Assembly: GCA_943788045.1 (NCBI GenBank)
Contig: CALSOT010000006.1
Span: 868,001-932,000 of the forward strand
Reading direction: 5' to 3'
DNA from: an uncultured Polaribacter sp.
GTDB lineage: Bacteria; Bacteroidota; Bacteroidia; Flavobacteriales; Flavobacteriaceae
Length of the DNA stretch: 64,000 nt
The notes under the pieces were generated by a model. It was given only the letters and a program-made list of their open reading frames with translations, made no database searches and was not told where the DNA came from. Of the stretch, positions 43,987 to 52,693 are shown in pieces (within the stretch, counting starts at the first letter, position 1; every line of letters starts with the position of its first letter). The translations under genes and the position numbers were made by a program.

Positions 43987-46023
43987 ATGAAAAAAATAGT
44001 TCTAAAATTATTAGCAATTATAACGATTGTAACTACAGTATCTAGTTGTGGAAGTGATGATCCTGTATCTATTATTCCACCATTAAGTGATGTAATGCAA
44101 AATTTAGAGAGTGGTATTTTAAATGGAGCTTTAACTGAAAGCGCTACTTTAGATGCTGCTGTTCAATATAATTTAACAGGTCAGTTTACAGTTGCAGATG
44201 GAGCAAGTTTAACTATTCCTGCAGGTACAAGAATTATTGCTGATGCAGGAGGTTCTGAAGTATATATCGCAGTTTTAAAAGGAGCTCAGATTTTTATTAA
44301 TGGAAATCCTTCTAACCCAGTAGTAATGTCTTCAGCTAATGGAGAGCCAGGAGATTGGGGAGGTTTAACATTATGTGGTAAAGCAAGTACTACAGCAGGT
44401 GTTGATGCAGTTGCAGAAGTTGGTGACTTTATCTATGGAGGAACTACTGATACTGATAGTTCAGGTAACATTAACTACTTACAGATTGTTGGAACTGGAG
44501 CCCAGATTACTACTGAATCTCAATATAATGGAGTTTCTTTTTACGCTGTTGGATCAGGAACTGTTGTAAACAATGTAGCTGTAATTAATGGTAAAGATGA
44601 TGGTGTAGAGTTTTTCGGAGGTACAGTTTCTGTTTCTAACTTATATTTAGAAAATAACGATGATGATTCTATAGACTGGACAGAAGGTTGGAATGGTACA
44701 GTAAATAATGCTTATATTTCTCACACTGTTGCAGGTTTCTCTACAGTTTTTGAAGGAGATAAAGATAATGGTAATCCAAAATTCAACAACATTACTGCTG
44801 TTTCTACAGTAGGTGGTACAGCATTACAGTTTAAAAAACAATCTGGAGGTACAATCACTGGATTATCTTTATCTGGTTATGATGTGGAATTAGATATGAA
44901 AGATGGTGGTGCTACTAGTAATGTAGTTTTTGAATCTGGTGTAGAACCAGTAGCAATAACAGATCCTGCAGATGCAGCTACTATGGATAAGTATTTCTAT
45001 GCAATTAATGGTGCTAATGCTGCTCCAGTTGTTTCTAAGTCTGATTTTCCTTGGGTAGATTCAAGTTTATCTTTTGAAAGCTCAGTACTACAAGGTACTG
45101 TTTCTGGAACAGTTACTTTAGATGCTTCTGTTTCTTATATGTTAAATTCTGCTTACATTGTATTAAGTGGAGGTAAGTTAGTTATTCCTGCAGGAACAAA
45201 AATTACTGCTAGAGATGGTGGAACAGGAGTTTATATCGCAGTTTTAAAAGGTGGTCAAATAGAAATCGATGGAACTGCTGCTAACCCAGTAGTAATATCT
45301 TCTGCAAATGCTAACCCTGGAGATTGGGGAGGTTTAACAATATGTGGTAATGCTCCTACTTCTGCTGGTTCTAATTCAGTTGCTGAAGTTGGTGGTTTTA
45401 TCTACGGAGGAACTCAAGATGATGATGATTCAGGACACGTAAAGTACTTAGTGATTAAAGGAACAGGAGCTCAGATCAATTCTGAATCTCAATATAATGG
45501 TGTTTCTTTATATGCAGTTGGTAATAAAACTGAGTTAGAAAATATTGCAATTATTAACGGTGCTGATGATGGAATCGAATTTTTTGGAGGTACTGCAGTT
45601 GCAACTAACTTATACTTAAAAGACAATGATGATGATTCTATTGACTGGACAGAAGAGTGGAATGGTTCTGTAACTAATGCTTATATTTCTAATACAGTTG
45701 CTGGTTTTTCTACTGTTTTTGAAGGAGATAAAAATAATGGAAACCCAACTTTTACAAATATTACTGCTATTTCTGCAGTTGGTGGTACAGCATTACAGTT
45801 TAAGAAAACTTCTGGAGGTGTTATTACAGGATTACACTTATCTGGTTATAATGTTGATTTAGATATGAAAGATGGAGGAGCTCTTTCTAACGTACAAATT
45901 GAAGGAAGTGATGCAGATGCAACTTTAATTTCTGGAGAAACAAGTAAGTATACTTTAAACTCTGGTAAAAGTGCTACTGCTTTAGATATCTCTTCTTGGT
46001 CTTGGATAGGTGCAGGTTTATAA
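43987..46023 (+). CDS. Lipoprotein with two tandem ~325-residue beta-helix-like repeats
   Basis: From ATG 43987 the protein has 678 residues. The signal ends in a lipobox SSC (Cys21). Two long homologous units follow, residues of about 39-350 and 363-670, each containing the same landmarks in order: TIPAGT/VIPAGT, YIAVLKG, PGDWGGLT, YNGVS, DDDSIDWTE, GFSTVFEGDK and GTALQFKK. The units differ enough to be an old duplication, though several stretches remain very similar in DNA. The spacing suggests a parallel beta-helix. The Asp-rich loop could bind calcium. It lies 141 bases behind the TonB receptor, so it is probably its surface partner. An upstream in-frame ATG at 43918 would add residues before the signal peptide. 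Confidence 0.78.
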   Translation: MKKIVLKLLAIITIVTTVSSCGSDDPVSIIPPLSDVMQNLESGILNGALTESATLDAAVQYNLTGQFTVADGASLTIPAGTRIIADAGGSEVYIAVLKGAQIFINGNPSNPVVMSSANGEPGDWGGLTLCGKASTTAGVDAVAEVGDFIYGGTTDTDSSGNINYLQIVGTGAQITTESQYNGVSFYAVGSGTVVNNVAVINGKDDGVEFFGGTVSVSNLYLENNDDDSIDWTEGWNGTVNNAYISHTVAGFSTVFEGDKDNGNPKFNNITAVSTVGGTALQFKKQSGGTITGLSLSGYDVELDMKDGGATSNVVFESGVEPVAITDPADAATMDKYFYAINGANAAPVVSKSDFPWVDSSLSFESSVLQGTVSGTVTLDASVSYMLNSAYIVLSGGKLVIPAGTKITARDGGTGVYIAVLKGGQIEIDGTAANPVVISSANANPGDWGGLTICGNAPTSAGSNSVAEVGGFIYGGTQDDDDSGHVKYLVIKGTGAQINSESQYNGVSLYAVGNKTELENIAIINGADDGIEFFGGTAVATNLYLKDNDDDSIDWTEEWNGSVTNAYISNTVAGFSTVFEGDKNNGNPTFTNITAISAVGGTALQFKKTSGGVITGLHLSGYNVDLDMKDGGALSNVQIEGSDADATLISGETSKYTLNSGKSATALDISSWSWIGAGL

Positions 46024-46044
46024 AAAAAACTGATATTGATTGAA

Positions 46045-46078
46045 TAAAAAAAGCGGGCTTTTAAAGCCCGCTTTTTTC
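46045..46078 (+). terminator. Strong Rho-independent terminator
   Basis: AAAAAAAGCGGGCTTT and AAAGCCCGCTTTTTT form a G/C-rich hairpin with a T run directly after the duplicated lipoprotein gene. Confidence 0.95.
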
Positions 46079-46099
46079 GTTTAAAAATTATTTGAATTA

Positions 46100-46453
46100 T
46101 TACTTTCTATTATAGGCAAGTCTAGATTCAGACTTCCAATCATTTACGCTTACAATAGCATTATTCATATAAGTAATTTCTTTTAAAGAGTCTTTACCCC
46201 AAACAAACCATTTTCCAACTTTTTTACCCTCATTGTATTGAGCCATTTGAGTTTTGTTTCCTTGTTTGTCAAAACTTTTCCATGTTCCAGTTAATTTTTT
46301 GTCTTTAAAATAACCTTGAACTTTAACATCACCATTATCATAAAAGTAAGTCGCTTTCACTAAGTCTCCTTCTTTTTCGTAATTTGTTGCTTTATCTTGA
46401 GAAAATCCTATTGATGATATAAATAGTATTGCGAGTATAATTGCTTTTTTCAT
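46100..46453 (-). CDS. Exported MORN/YwqK-repeat protein
   Basis: A 117-residue secreted protein with a signal peptide ending near residue 18 (FSQ). It carries MORN-like repeats (ATYFYDNGDVKVQGYFKDKKLTGTWKSFDKQGN and QYNEGKKVGKWFVWGKDS), the pattern often annotated as a YwqK-family antitoxin. The name is misleading here because no toxin gene is adjacent and the protein is exported. On the minus strand an 11-bp-period ATGTTA repeat is seen upstream at 46528-46544. Confidence 0.75.
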   Translation of the reverse strand: MKKAIILAILFISSIGFSQDKATNYEKEGDLVKATYFYDNGDVKVQGYFKDKKLTGTWKSFDKQGNKTQMAQYNEGKKVGKWFVWGKDSLKEITYMNNAIVSVNDWKSESRLAYNRK

Positions 46454-46658
46454 AATTCTTAATTTTTAGTAATTAACATTTTGCTTACACAAAGATATGT
46501 AAAAATTACATTAAATATACTATTACGTAACATTAAATTAACATAGGAATTTGCTATTTTGTGTAAAAACCTAAAAAACAATGACTTAATTGTGTTTTAC
46601 TTGTGAAATCTTAACATTGAAAATTAAAAATAGTTGAATGATTTATTCAATAAAGCAA

Positions 46659-46697
46659 AAAATCCTCCTGAAACCATTTATTTCAGAAGGATTTTTA
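46659..46697 (-). terminator. Rho-independent terminator after 46715-47212
   Basis: AAAAATCCTCCTGAAA and TTTCAGAAGGATTTTT form a long stem with one mismatch around CCATTTA. On the minus strand it ends in a T run, just after the gene ending at 46715. Confidence 0.88.
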
Positions 46698-46714
46698 ATA
46701 AAAAATTAAGTTAA

Positions 46715-47212
46715 TTAGAATCTCCACCCAACATGTACACCCAATCGTGGAACAATAGTAGGTGAATTTGAAAGAAATAAGTTTCTTCCGGCTCCAGCAT
46801 GAACATCAATAATTAAACCACTGCTAGAAATATATTTTGTACCTATCGCAATACCTAAAGCGCCATCCGTATAGTTTACATCATAAATACCAGAATCTTT
46901 AATAGATTCTTTTTTACCTGAATTAACACCAACAAAAGCTTCCCCAAAAACGTTCCACACTTCGTCTGTAGAAAAATAATGACGGAAATAGGGTGTTATC
47001 ATAAGATTTTCGTTGTATCTAAAATCCTTATTTTGTTTTTCAACATTAAAAAGCGCAGAAATCCCGAAAGAATTTTCTTTTGATAAGTAGTTTTCATAAG
47101 AAAATTCTAAACTTTTTATAACTAATGCATCTGCAATGTCTAATTTAATCTCTTGCTGAGAGTACGTTAGAGAACTAATTAAAAGTCCGAAAAGTAAAAG
47201 TGTTTTTTTCAT
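46715..47212 (-). CDS. Small outer-membrane beta-barrel protein (DUF3575-like), copy 1
   Basis: From ATG 47212 it encodes 165 residues with a signal peptide ending near LTYSQ. The mature part alternates beta-strands and ends in HVGWRF, a terminal aromatic typical of outer-membrane barrels. It is similar to the upstream protein at 47284 (both share SYENYL/SYESLI, NSFGISALFN/SSFGLDLFLN and TPYFRHYF/TPYYRWFF), so the two are tandem paralogues. An in-frame ATG at 47233 adds seven residues and is less likely. Its role is unknown. Confidence 0.7.
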   Translation of the reverse strand: MKKTLLLFGLLISSLTYSQQEIKLDIADALVIKSLEFSYENYLSKENSFGISALFNVEKQNKDFRYNENLMITPYFRHYFSTDEVWNVFGEAFVGVNSGKKESIKDSGIYDVNYTDGALGIAIGTKYISSSGLIIDVHAGAGRNLFLSNSPTIVPRLGVHVGWRF

Positions 47213-47283
47213 ATTTTTTGTTTGTGTAATCATATTATTTTGAAGGAAAAAGTATGTTTTAAGCTTACTAAATTAAGCTTTTT

Positions 47284-47868
47284 TTAGAATCTATACCCTA
47301 AAGAGATACCTCCTCTAGTTACAATATTTGTATTAATGAGATTTGTGTCAGAATTAAAAAGATTTCTACCAATTCCTAAATATACTTCAGCAACAAAGTT
47401 TTTTCTTGTTATAAATTTACCTCCAGCTGAAATTCCTAAAGCAAAATCGGTTACTTGGATATCTTCACTCCTTCCATCAAAGAGCCAATCATTCTCTATC
47501 GAATTACCGTTATAGTAAGAATCTTTTTGTGTATTTAACATTCCAAAAGCTTCTACAAAAAAACCTCTAGCAGCAAATTTTTCTGAAAAAAACCATCTGT
47601 AATACGGTGTTAAAGAAAATTGTCTAGGAAAATTGATATCTGAATCATTATTAAAGTTTAAAAATAAATCTAAACCGAATGATGAATTTTTATGAATTAA
47701 AGACTCGTAACTTACATTTAGAGATGAAAGGGCAATTAAACTGAAAGTATTAATTTTTACTTCATGTTTTTTATCGATGTCTTGCGGATATTTTTCTTCT
47801 TTGTTTTGAGCAAAAATAACAGTGCTTACAAACAAAAAAACTAATAGTGTTGTCTTTTTTATTTTCAT
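47284..47868 (-). CDS. Small outer-membrane beta-barrel protein (DUF3575-like), copy 2
   Basis: A 194-residue paralogue of the next gene, with a signal peptide (ending FAQ near residue 21) and a mature barrel ending SLGYRF. The two copies diverge mostly in loops. It is read from the same strand as the large outer-membrane protein upstream (47914-51291), with a 45-base gap, so these three genes may share a transcript. Confidence 0.7.
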   Translation of the reverse strand: MKIKKTTLLVFLFVSTVIFAQNKEEKYPQDIDKKHEVKINTFSLIALSSLNVSYESLIHKNSSFGLDLFLNFNNDSDINFPRQFSLTPYYRWFFSEKFAARGFFVEAFGMLNTQKDSYYNGNSIENDWLFDGRSEDIQVTDFALGISAGGKFITRKNFVAEVYLGIGRNLFNSDTNLINTNIVTRGGISLGYRF

Positions 47869-47913
47869 ATTTTTAGTTATTGTTACAAACGTATCAAAAA
47901 AAAAGGCAATAAT

Positions 47914-50900
47914 CTAAAAAATAGCTCTTAACTGAATACTTCCGGTGTGTATGCTTTTTGAGTTTTCACTCTTTCTTCCTAAATAATTTAAATTAAGGTT
48001 TAAAAATGGGTTTAATTTTTGGTTGAATAAAATAGACCAAGTATAATTTTGGCCAGACTGCAAACCTTCTAACATCTGGTAAGCAACAGGGGTATTTGAA
48101 TCTCCAGTAAAATCATTTAAAAACACATTTATATTGGTCGAAATTTGATTCTTTTTACTGCTGATGTAAAAGTATTCAAATCCAAATTTTTGTTGATTCA
48201 GTTGTTCAAAACTTGGTAATTGGTTCTCCTTGTCTTTAAAATGATAGAAAGCCGTGAAGCGATTGTTTTTATTGTATAAGAAACTAATTTTTGGTTGAAT
48301 TTCGTTTGCTCTAATAGTATAATTTCTATTGTTAAAATTTTCAGTTTCTAAATTATTATTAGATGATTTTCCCATCAATTCAAACAACCAAAAAGAAGCA
48401 AATTTATGTGCATAATCAATTTGATGTAGTTTGATATTGTTTTCTTGACTTCCGATAAGGTATTGCTGTTTATTTTGGTTTTTCCCGAATGTATATGAAA
48501 CACTATGTTTTTGGAGGTTTTTGTTGAAATAAATGCTATTTCTTACATTAAAACTTAGGCCTATTAGTTTACTTTCATCAAAATCAAAAGGATTAAAATT
48601 AAAGGAACTCCCTATTTTTTCTTGCTCATTTTCTACGCTTAAAAAACTTTGATTGTAAAAATGAGAAAGTAGCTTTTTCACACCTTTTTTAGAAGACCAA
48701 ACTTTCGGGTTTAAACTTATAGATTGGGTAAACTTCGCTCTTTGCGTAGCAATAAATTGCAAATTAGGTTTTGGTAATCTTAAATATTCGGCTTGATCTT
48801 GAAATTGGGCAACTTCAAATTCATCAAAATCTTGAACTCCATCATTGTTATAATCGATCCAAGTGTAATACCCCAAACCGGGTTCTGTTTTGATATAAAT
48901 ATATTCTTGTCTGGCAATATTTCCGGATGAAGTTTCGTAAACACTTCCTAAATTTATAAAACTATTAAATAATTTATGATTAAGAATTACTCTAGAGTTT
49001 AAAGACTTTTCATTGTCTGTAAACTCGTTTTCTGTAAGTCTGTAATTTGCAAATATGTTTAAATTCGTTTTTTTGTTTTGTATCAGCTTACTATTTAAAT
49101 AAAATGTTTTTCTATTATTAATTTCAGTAAAAGTATTCGATTTTATACTGTCATTATTTCTGTAATTAAATCCGAATTTAGTAAATACTTTTGTACTATC
49201 TCCAACACCAAAATAAGTTTCAATTTCTTTAAAACGATGACTTGTATTTATAAAATCTTGTGTGGTGCTGTTTTTTCTGCTGTTTGTTTCAAAATTCATA
49301 AAAGCTCCCAACCATTTTTTATTAAAACTTTGTTCTGCTCTCGCTTTTGCTCTGAAAAAAGAGTTGTCTTCTGAGGTTGAGGTGTTTGTTAAAAAGCTTC
49401 CGTCAATAAAAAATGATGTTTTATTCAATTTCATTTTAGATTGTAATTCGTGTTTGTTTCCGTTAAATATATTTGGATAACTGAGGTTATTGTATCTATA
49501 TAAAATGAAATCGCTTTTTTTATTTTGAAGCATTAATTCTGATTGAAAATAATTTTTGGTAGCGTTATTTGTTAAAATATTCCAATCTCTATTAAATTCA
49601 ACAGACTCCCATCTAATTTCGGTTTTAAAATTATTTTGAACAAATTCATGAGAAATAGCACTTTTTAATTGCCATTCTTTATCAATTAAAATTTGTTCCC
49701 AATTTACTTTCGCTGCAACAGCTACGTTGTCAGCATCGCCTATTGTAGAAAACAAATTCGCATCATTATTGCTGATAGCAATTTCTGTATTTATTTTAGT
49801 TTTATTCGTGGAATCGTAATTAGATTTTAAAACAAATGTTTGTTGTTTTGTTGGGGGAGCTAATTTTATAATCGGACTATAACTTCCGAGATTTTCGCCA
49901 GCATAAACGAAAATATTACCAATTGCAGTACTTCTATCTAATAGGTAATCTCCTTTATTTAAACCTACATTTGTAAAAGTAACAAAATAGAGTTCGTCCG
50001 ATGAGGTGTTAGAATATTCAAAAGTTTCTGTATTACCATTTAGCACTTTTTTATAAAGTATTTTATTTTCATCAAAAGCATCTATAAAAGCACTTTCTGC
50101 AACCATTAAATCTGTGTTGTTTCCTGCGTTTGTTAAGATTTGTTTTTGATCAGTAGTCAAACTTTGCTGTAAGGCTTGGTTTTTAGCATCATTTTCATTG
50201 TAAAAGTATGCACTGATATTTAGTTTGTCACTTTTGTAAGTAGCTTCTTCGTAGGTAACAAATCGTGTGTAATTTCTATCAGCATACTGAAATTCTACAA
50301 CAATTCTCATATCATTTGTTATCGGATATGTAGTGTTAAAAGTAATTTCAGCTAAATTATAATCAATTGTATAATCGTTGTTTTCTCCACGTTTTATTTT
50401 AATTCCATTGATATAAACAGTTTCGCTACCAGCAATAATTAAAATTGCAGGCTCGTTATTAACCCCATAAATTTTGTAAGGACCTTGGTTTCCTTCTCTT
50501 CCTGTAATTCTATATCTATTAAATTTACCTCTAACAACTGCGCCAGAAGCAGCAAGTTTTATATTTTCATTAATGTCAGCTTCTACTCTTAAACCTGCAA
50601 TTTGTTTGGCAATAGGCATAAAGTAACTATCTGAATTTTGTAATAAAATATCACCCGCTTTTACACGCCAATTATCAGTAAACATTTCTATAAAAATTCT
50701 ATCAAAATCTGTAATGTTTTGTGAATATCCATTTTCTTGAACAGGGATGTTGGTGTCAAAAATATTAGCTCGTAAAGTAATGTTTTTTGATAATTTTCCT
50801 GATATTTTTAAATCTAAAGCAGAGTTTGTTACTGCATTTTGATTGTTACCAGAGGTAATTCCTCTTGTAATAAATCCGCTTGTATTTAGGCCTTCGAAGA

Positions 50901-51291
50901 GTTTTTTTTCTGATGCTTTTTTATTCGTAGTTAAGCTATATAGTTTACCTGTATTGGTTTCATTGGGGACGATTAATTTTTTATCAAAAGGGGTATAGAT
51001 TTTTGTAATAAAATCTGGAAGTCTAAAATACTCAACACTAATTTTAGTATATTTTTTCGAGTTGATAATTAAAATTGCATTGCTAAAATCAATCGTATAT
51101 TCAGACGGAGAAATTACTTTTGAAAAAGCATCTAAAACTTTAAATTTCTGGGGATTTAAGGCCACAGAATCTAATTGGATTGTATCTTTTTTAACCAAAA
51201 GATTTTTAAAACTAAAATCTTTAGATATTATTTGTGATTGGATGGAAAACCCAATGAATAGCAATAAGAAAAAAAGAATTCTTTGAACCAT
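47914..51291 (-). CDS. Large outer-membrane beta-barrel protein with SprA-like segment
   Basis: An 1125-residue exported protein with a signal peptide (ending IQSQ near residue 20). Residues of about 30-400 contain a beta-rich segment with GPYKIYGVNNEPAIL and VYINGIKIKRGENNDYTID, a phrase seen also in the T9SS translocon protein SprA. The second half (about 480-1125) has the repeating strand pattern of a large barrel. It is half the length of SprA, so I do not call it that. It could be a specialised outer-membrane channel or a structural protein. The function is unknown. Confidence 0.7.
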   Translation of the reverse strand: MVQRILFFLLLFIGFSIQSQIISKDFSFKNLLVKKDTIQLDSVALNPQKFKVLDAFSKVISPSEYTIDFSNAILIINSKKYTKISVEYFRLPDFITKIYTPFDKKLIVPNETNTGKLYSLTTNKKASEKKLFEGLNTSGFITRGITSGNNQNAVTNSALDLKISGKLSKNITLRANIFDTNIPVQENGYSQNITDFDRIFIEMFTDNWRVKAGDILLQNSDSYFMPIAKQIAGLRVEADINENIKLAASGAVVRGKFNRYRITGREGNQGPYKIYGVNNEPAILIIAGSETVYINGIKIKRGENNDYTIDYNLAEITFNTTYPITNDMRIVVEFQYADRNYTRFVTYEEATYKSDKLNISAYFYNENDAKNQALQQSLTTDQKQILTNAGNNTDLMVAESAFIDAFDENKILYKKVLNGNTETFEYSNTSSDELYFVTFTNVGLNKGDYLLDRSTAIGNIFVYAGENLGSYSPIIKLAPPTKQQTFVLKSNYDSTNKTKINTEIAISNNDANLFSTIGDADNVAVAAKVNWEQILIDKEWQLKSAISHEFVQNNFKTEIRWESVEFNRDWNILTNNATKNYFQSELMLQNKKSDFILYRYNNLSYPNIFNGNKHELQSKMKLNKTSFFIDGSFLTNTSTSEDNSFFRAKARAEQSFNKKWLGAFMNFETNSRKNSTTQDFINTSHRFKEIETYFGVGDSTKVFTKFGFNYRNNDSIKSNTFTEINNRKTFYLNSKLIQNKKTNLNIFANYRLTENEFTDNEKSLNSRVILNHKLFNSFINLGSVYETSSGNIARQEYIYIKTEPGLGYYTWIDYNNDGVQDFDEFEVAQFQDQAEYLRLPKPNLQFIATQRAKFTQSISLNPKVWSSKKGVKKLLSHFYNQSFLSVENEQEKIGSSFNFNPFDFDESKLIGLSFNVRNSIYFNKNLQKHSVSYTFGKNQNKQQYLIGSQENNIKLHQIDYAHKFASFWLFELMGKSSNNNLETENFNNRNYTIRANEIQPKISFLYNKNNRFTAFYHFKDKENQLPSFEQLNQQKFGFEYFYISSKKNQISTNINVFLNDFTGDSNTPVAYQMLEGLQSGQNYTWSILFNQKLNPFLNLNLNYLGRKSENSKSIHTGSIQLRAIF

Positions 51292-51346
51292 AAGAAACGA
51301 TACATTCTTAACGTAAAAATATGTTTTTTAATATTTGAGATAAAAA

Positions 51347-51829
51347 TTAAAACAGCGATTGTTGTTTTACTGGATTCTCATGAGCTAATAACCATTTTTT
51401 ACGCCAAATTCCACCTGCATAACCTGTTAAAGAACCATTAGAGCCAATAACTCTATGACAAGGAATAATAATCCAAATTGGGTTTTTACCATTTGCAGAA
51501 GCAACTGCTCTTATAGCTTTTACATCTCCCAAAGCCTTGCTTTGCTCTAAATAAGTTCTGGTTGTATTAAAAGGAATATTTAATAACTCCTCCCAAACTT
51601 TTTTCTGAAAAGCAGTTCCTTGTGGATTTAATTTTAAGTCAAAATTATTTCTTTTACCTTTAAAATAGTCTTCTAATTGTTTTACACAATCTTGCAAACA
51701 TTCAGGAATCTCGGATGATGTTTTAATATTCTCTTCTAAAACAGAAACAGCTTGAATCCCGTTTTTATTACCTATAATTTTTGCAGTACCAATAGGAGTT
51801 TTATAATATGTAGTGTGGGTTTCTTGCAT
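51347..51829 (-). CDS. ogt: Methylated-DNA--protein-cysteine methyltransferase
   Basis: Suicide DNA repair protein that removes O6-methyl groups from guanine. The active site IPCHRVIG has Cys124. The length (160 residues) and the helix preceding it (ALGDVKAIRAVASANGKNP) are those of Ogt-type proteins. It overlaps the upstream tatD gene by one base on the same strand, so the two are coupled. Confidence 0.95.
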   Translation of the reverse strand: MQETHTTYYKTPIGTAKIIGNKNGIQAVSVLEENIKTSSEIPECLQDCVKQLEDYFKGKRNNFDLKLNPQGTAFQKKVWEELLNIPFNTTRTYLEQSKALGDVKAIRAVASANGKNPIWIIIPCHRVIGSNGSLTGYAGGIWRKKWLLAHENPVKQQSLF

Positions 51830-52593
51830 TATACTCCAAAAACATCTTTAGAATTCTGAGTTGTAATTTCTGCAATTTCATTGAAAGAAAGTCCATAAAT
51901 ATTCACTAATTTATCAACTACATTTGTAATATAAGCGCTTTCGTTTCTTTTTCCTCTGTAAGGAGTTGGCGCTAAATAAGGAGCGTCTGTCTCTAAAACG
52001 ATATATTTTAAATCAATTTCATTTAAAAATTTATCAATTTTTCCATTTTTAAAAGTAGCAACACCGCCAATTCCTAATTTCATATTGTAAGAGATTGCTG
52101 TTTTTGCTTGTTCTAGCGTACCCGTAAAACAATGAAATATACCTCTTAAATCATCCCCTTTTTCAGTTTCTAATACTTCAAAAATTTCATTAAAAGCATC
52201 TCTGCAATGAATAACAATTGGTAATTTCTTTTCTTTTGCCCATTTAATTTGAGTCCTAAAAGCTTCTTGCTGCTGTGTTAAAAGCGTTTTATCCCAATAT
52301 AAATCAATTCCAATTTCGCCAATGGCATAAAAGTCTTTTTTGTCAATCCATTCTTTAACGTGCGCTAATTCTTCTAAATAATTTTCTTTTACAGAAGTAG
52401 GATGTAATCCCATCATTAAAAAAACCTCATCAGGATAGTCTTTTTCAAGTTTTATCATTCGCTCTGTGTAAGAAGAATCTATTGCAGGAATAAAAAAGCG
52501 TGAAACACCAGCTTCTTTAGCACGTTGAATGGTTGCTGCTTGATCTTCATCAAATTGACTAGAATATAAATGCGTATGTGTGTCTGTAATCAT
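51829..52593 (-). CDS. tatD: TatD-family metal-dependent hydrolase
   Basis: A 254-residue TIM-barrel phosphoesterase/DNase of the TatD family. Metal ligands are seen in TDTHTHLYS (residues 3-11), YAIGEIGIDLYW near residues 90-101, IVIHCRDA near 125 and VLETDAPYLAP near residues 199-209. Members act in DNA turnover and quality control. It is coupled to ogt downstream and divergent from the DEAD-box helicase. Confidence 0.95.
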   Translation of the reverse strand: MITDTHTHLYSSQFDEDQAATIQRAKEAGVSRFFIPAIDSSYTERMIKLEKDYPDEVFLMMGLHPTSVKENYLEELAHVKEWIDKKDFYAIGEIGIDLYWDKTLLTQQQEAFRTQIKWAKEKKLPIVIHCRDAFNEIFEVLETEKGDDLRGIFHCFTGTLEQAKTAISYNMKLGIGGVATFKNGKIDKFLNEIDLKYIVLETDAPYLAPTPYRGKRNESAYITNVVDKLVNIYGLSFNEIAEITTQNSKDVFGV

Positions 52594-52647
52594 TTAGGCT
52601 AAAATTTCTATTGCAAAATTACTAAATATTCTAACTGAAAAGGGCTA

Positions 52648-52677
52648 TTGTTTAGCGTTTTATAAAGCGTACCTTTG
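52648..52677 (+). promoter_or_regulatory. Promoter of DEAD-box helicase (TTG-N19-TACCTTTG)
   Basis: TTG at 52648-52650 and TACCTTTG at 52670-52677 with 19 bases between them fit the Bacteroidetes consensus. The ATG follows at 52694. Confidence 0.75.
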
Positions 52678-52693
52678 CAGAAAAATATTAAGG

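Noticed and set aside
46100..46453. Toxin-antitoxin module suggested by the YwqK-like repeats
   Set aside because: The protein has a signal peptide and no toxin partner is adjacent. The name is a family label only.
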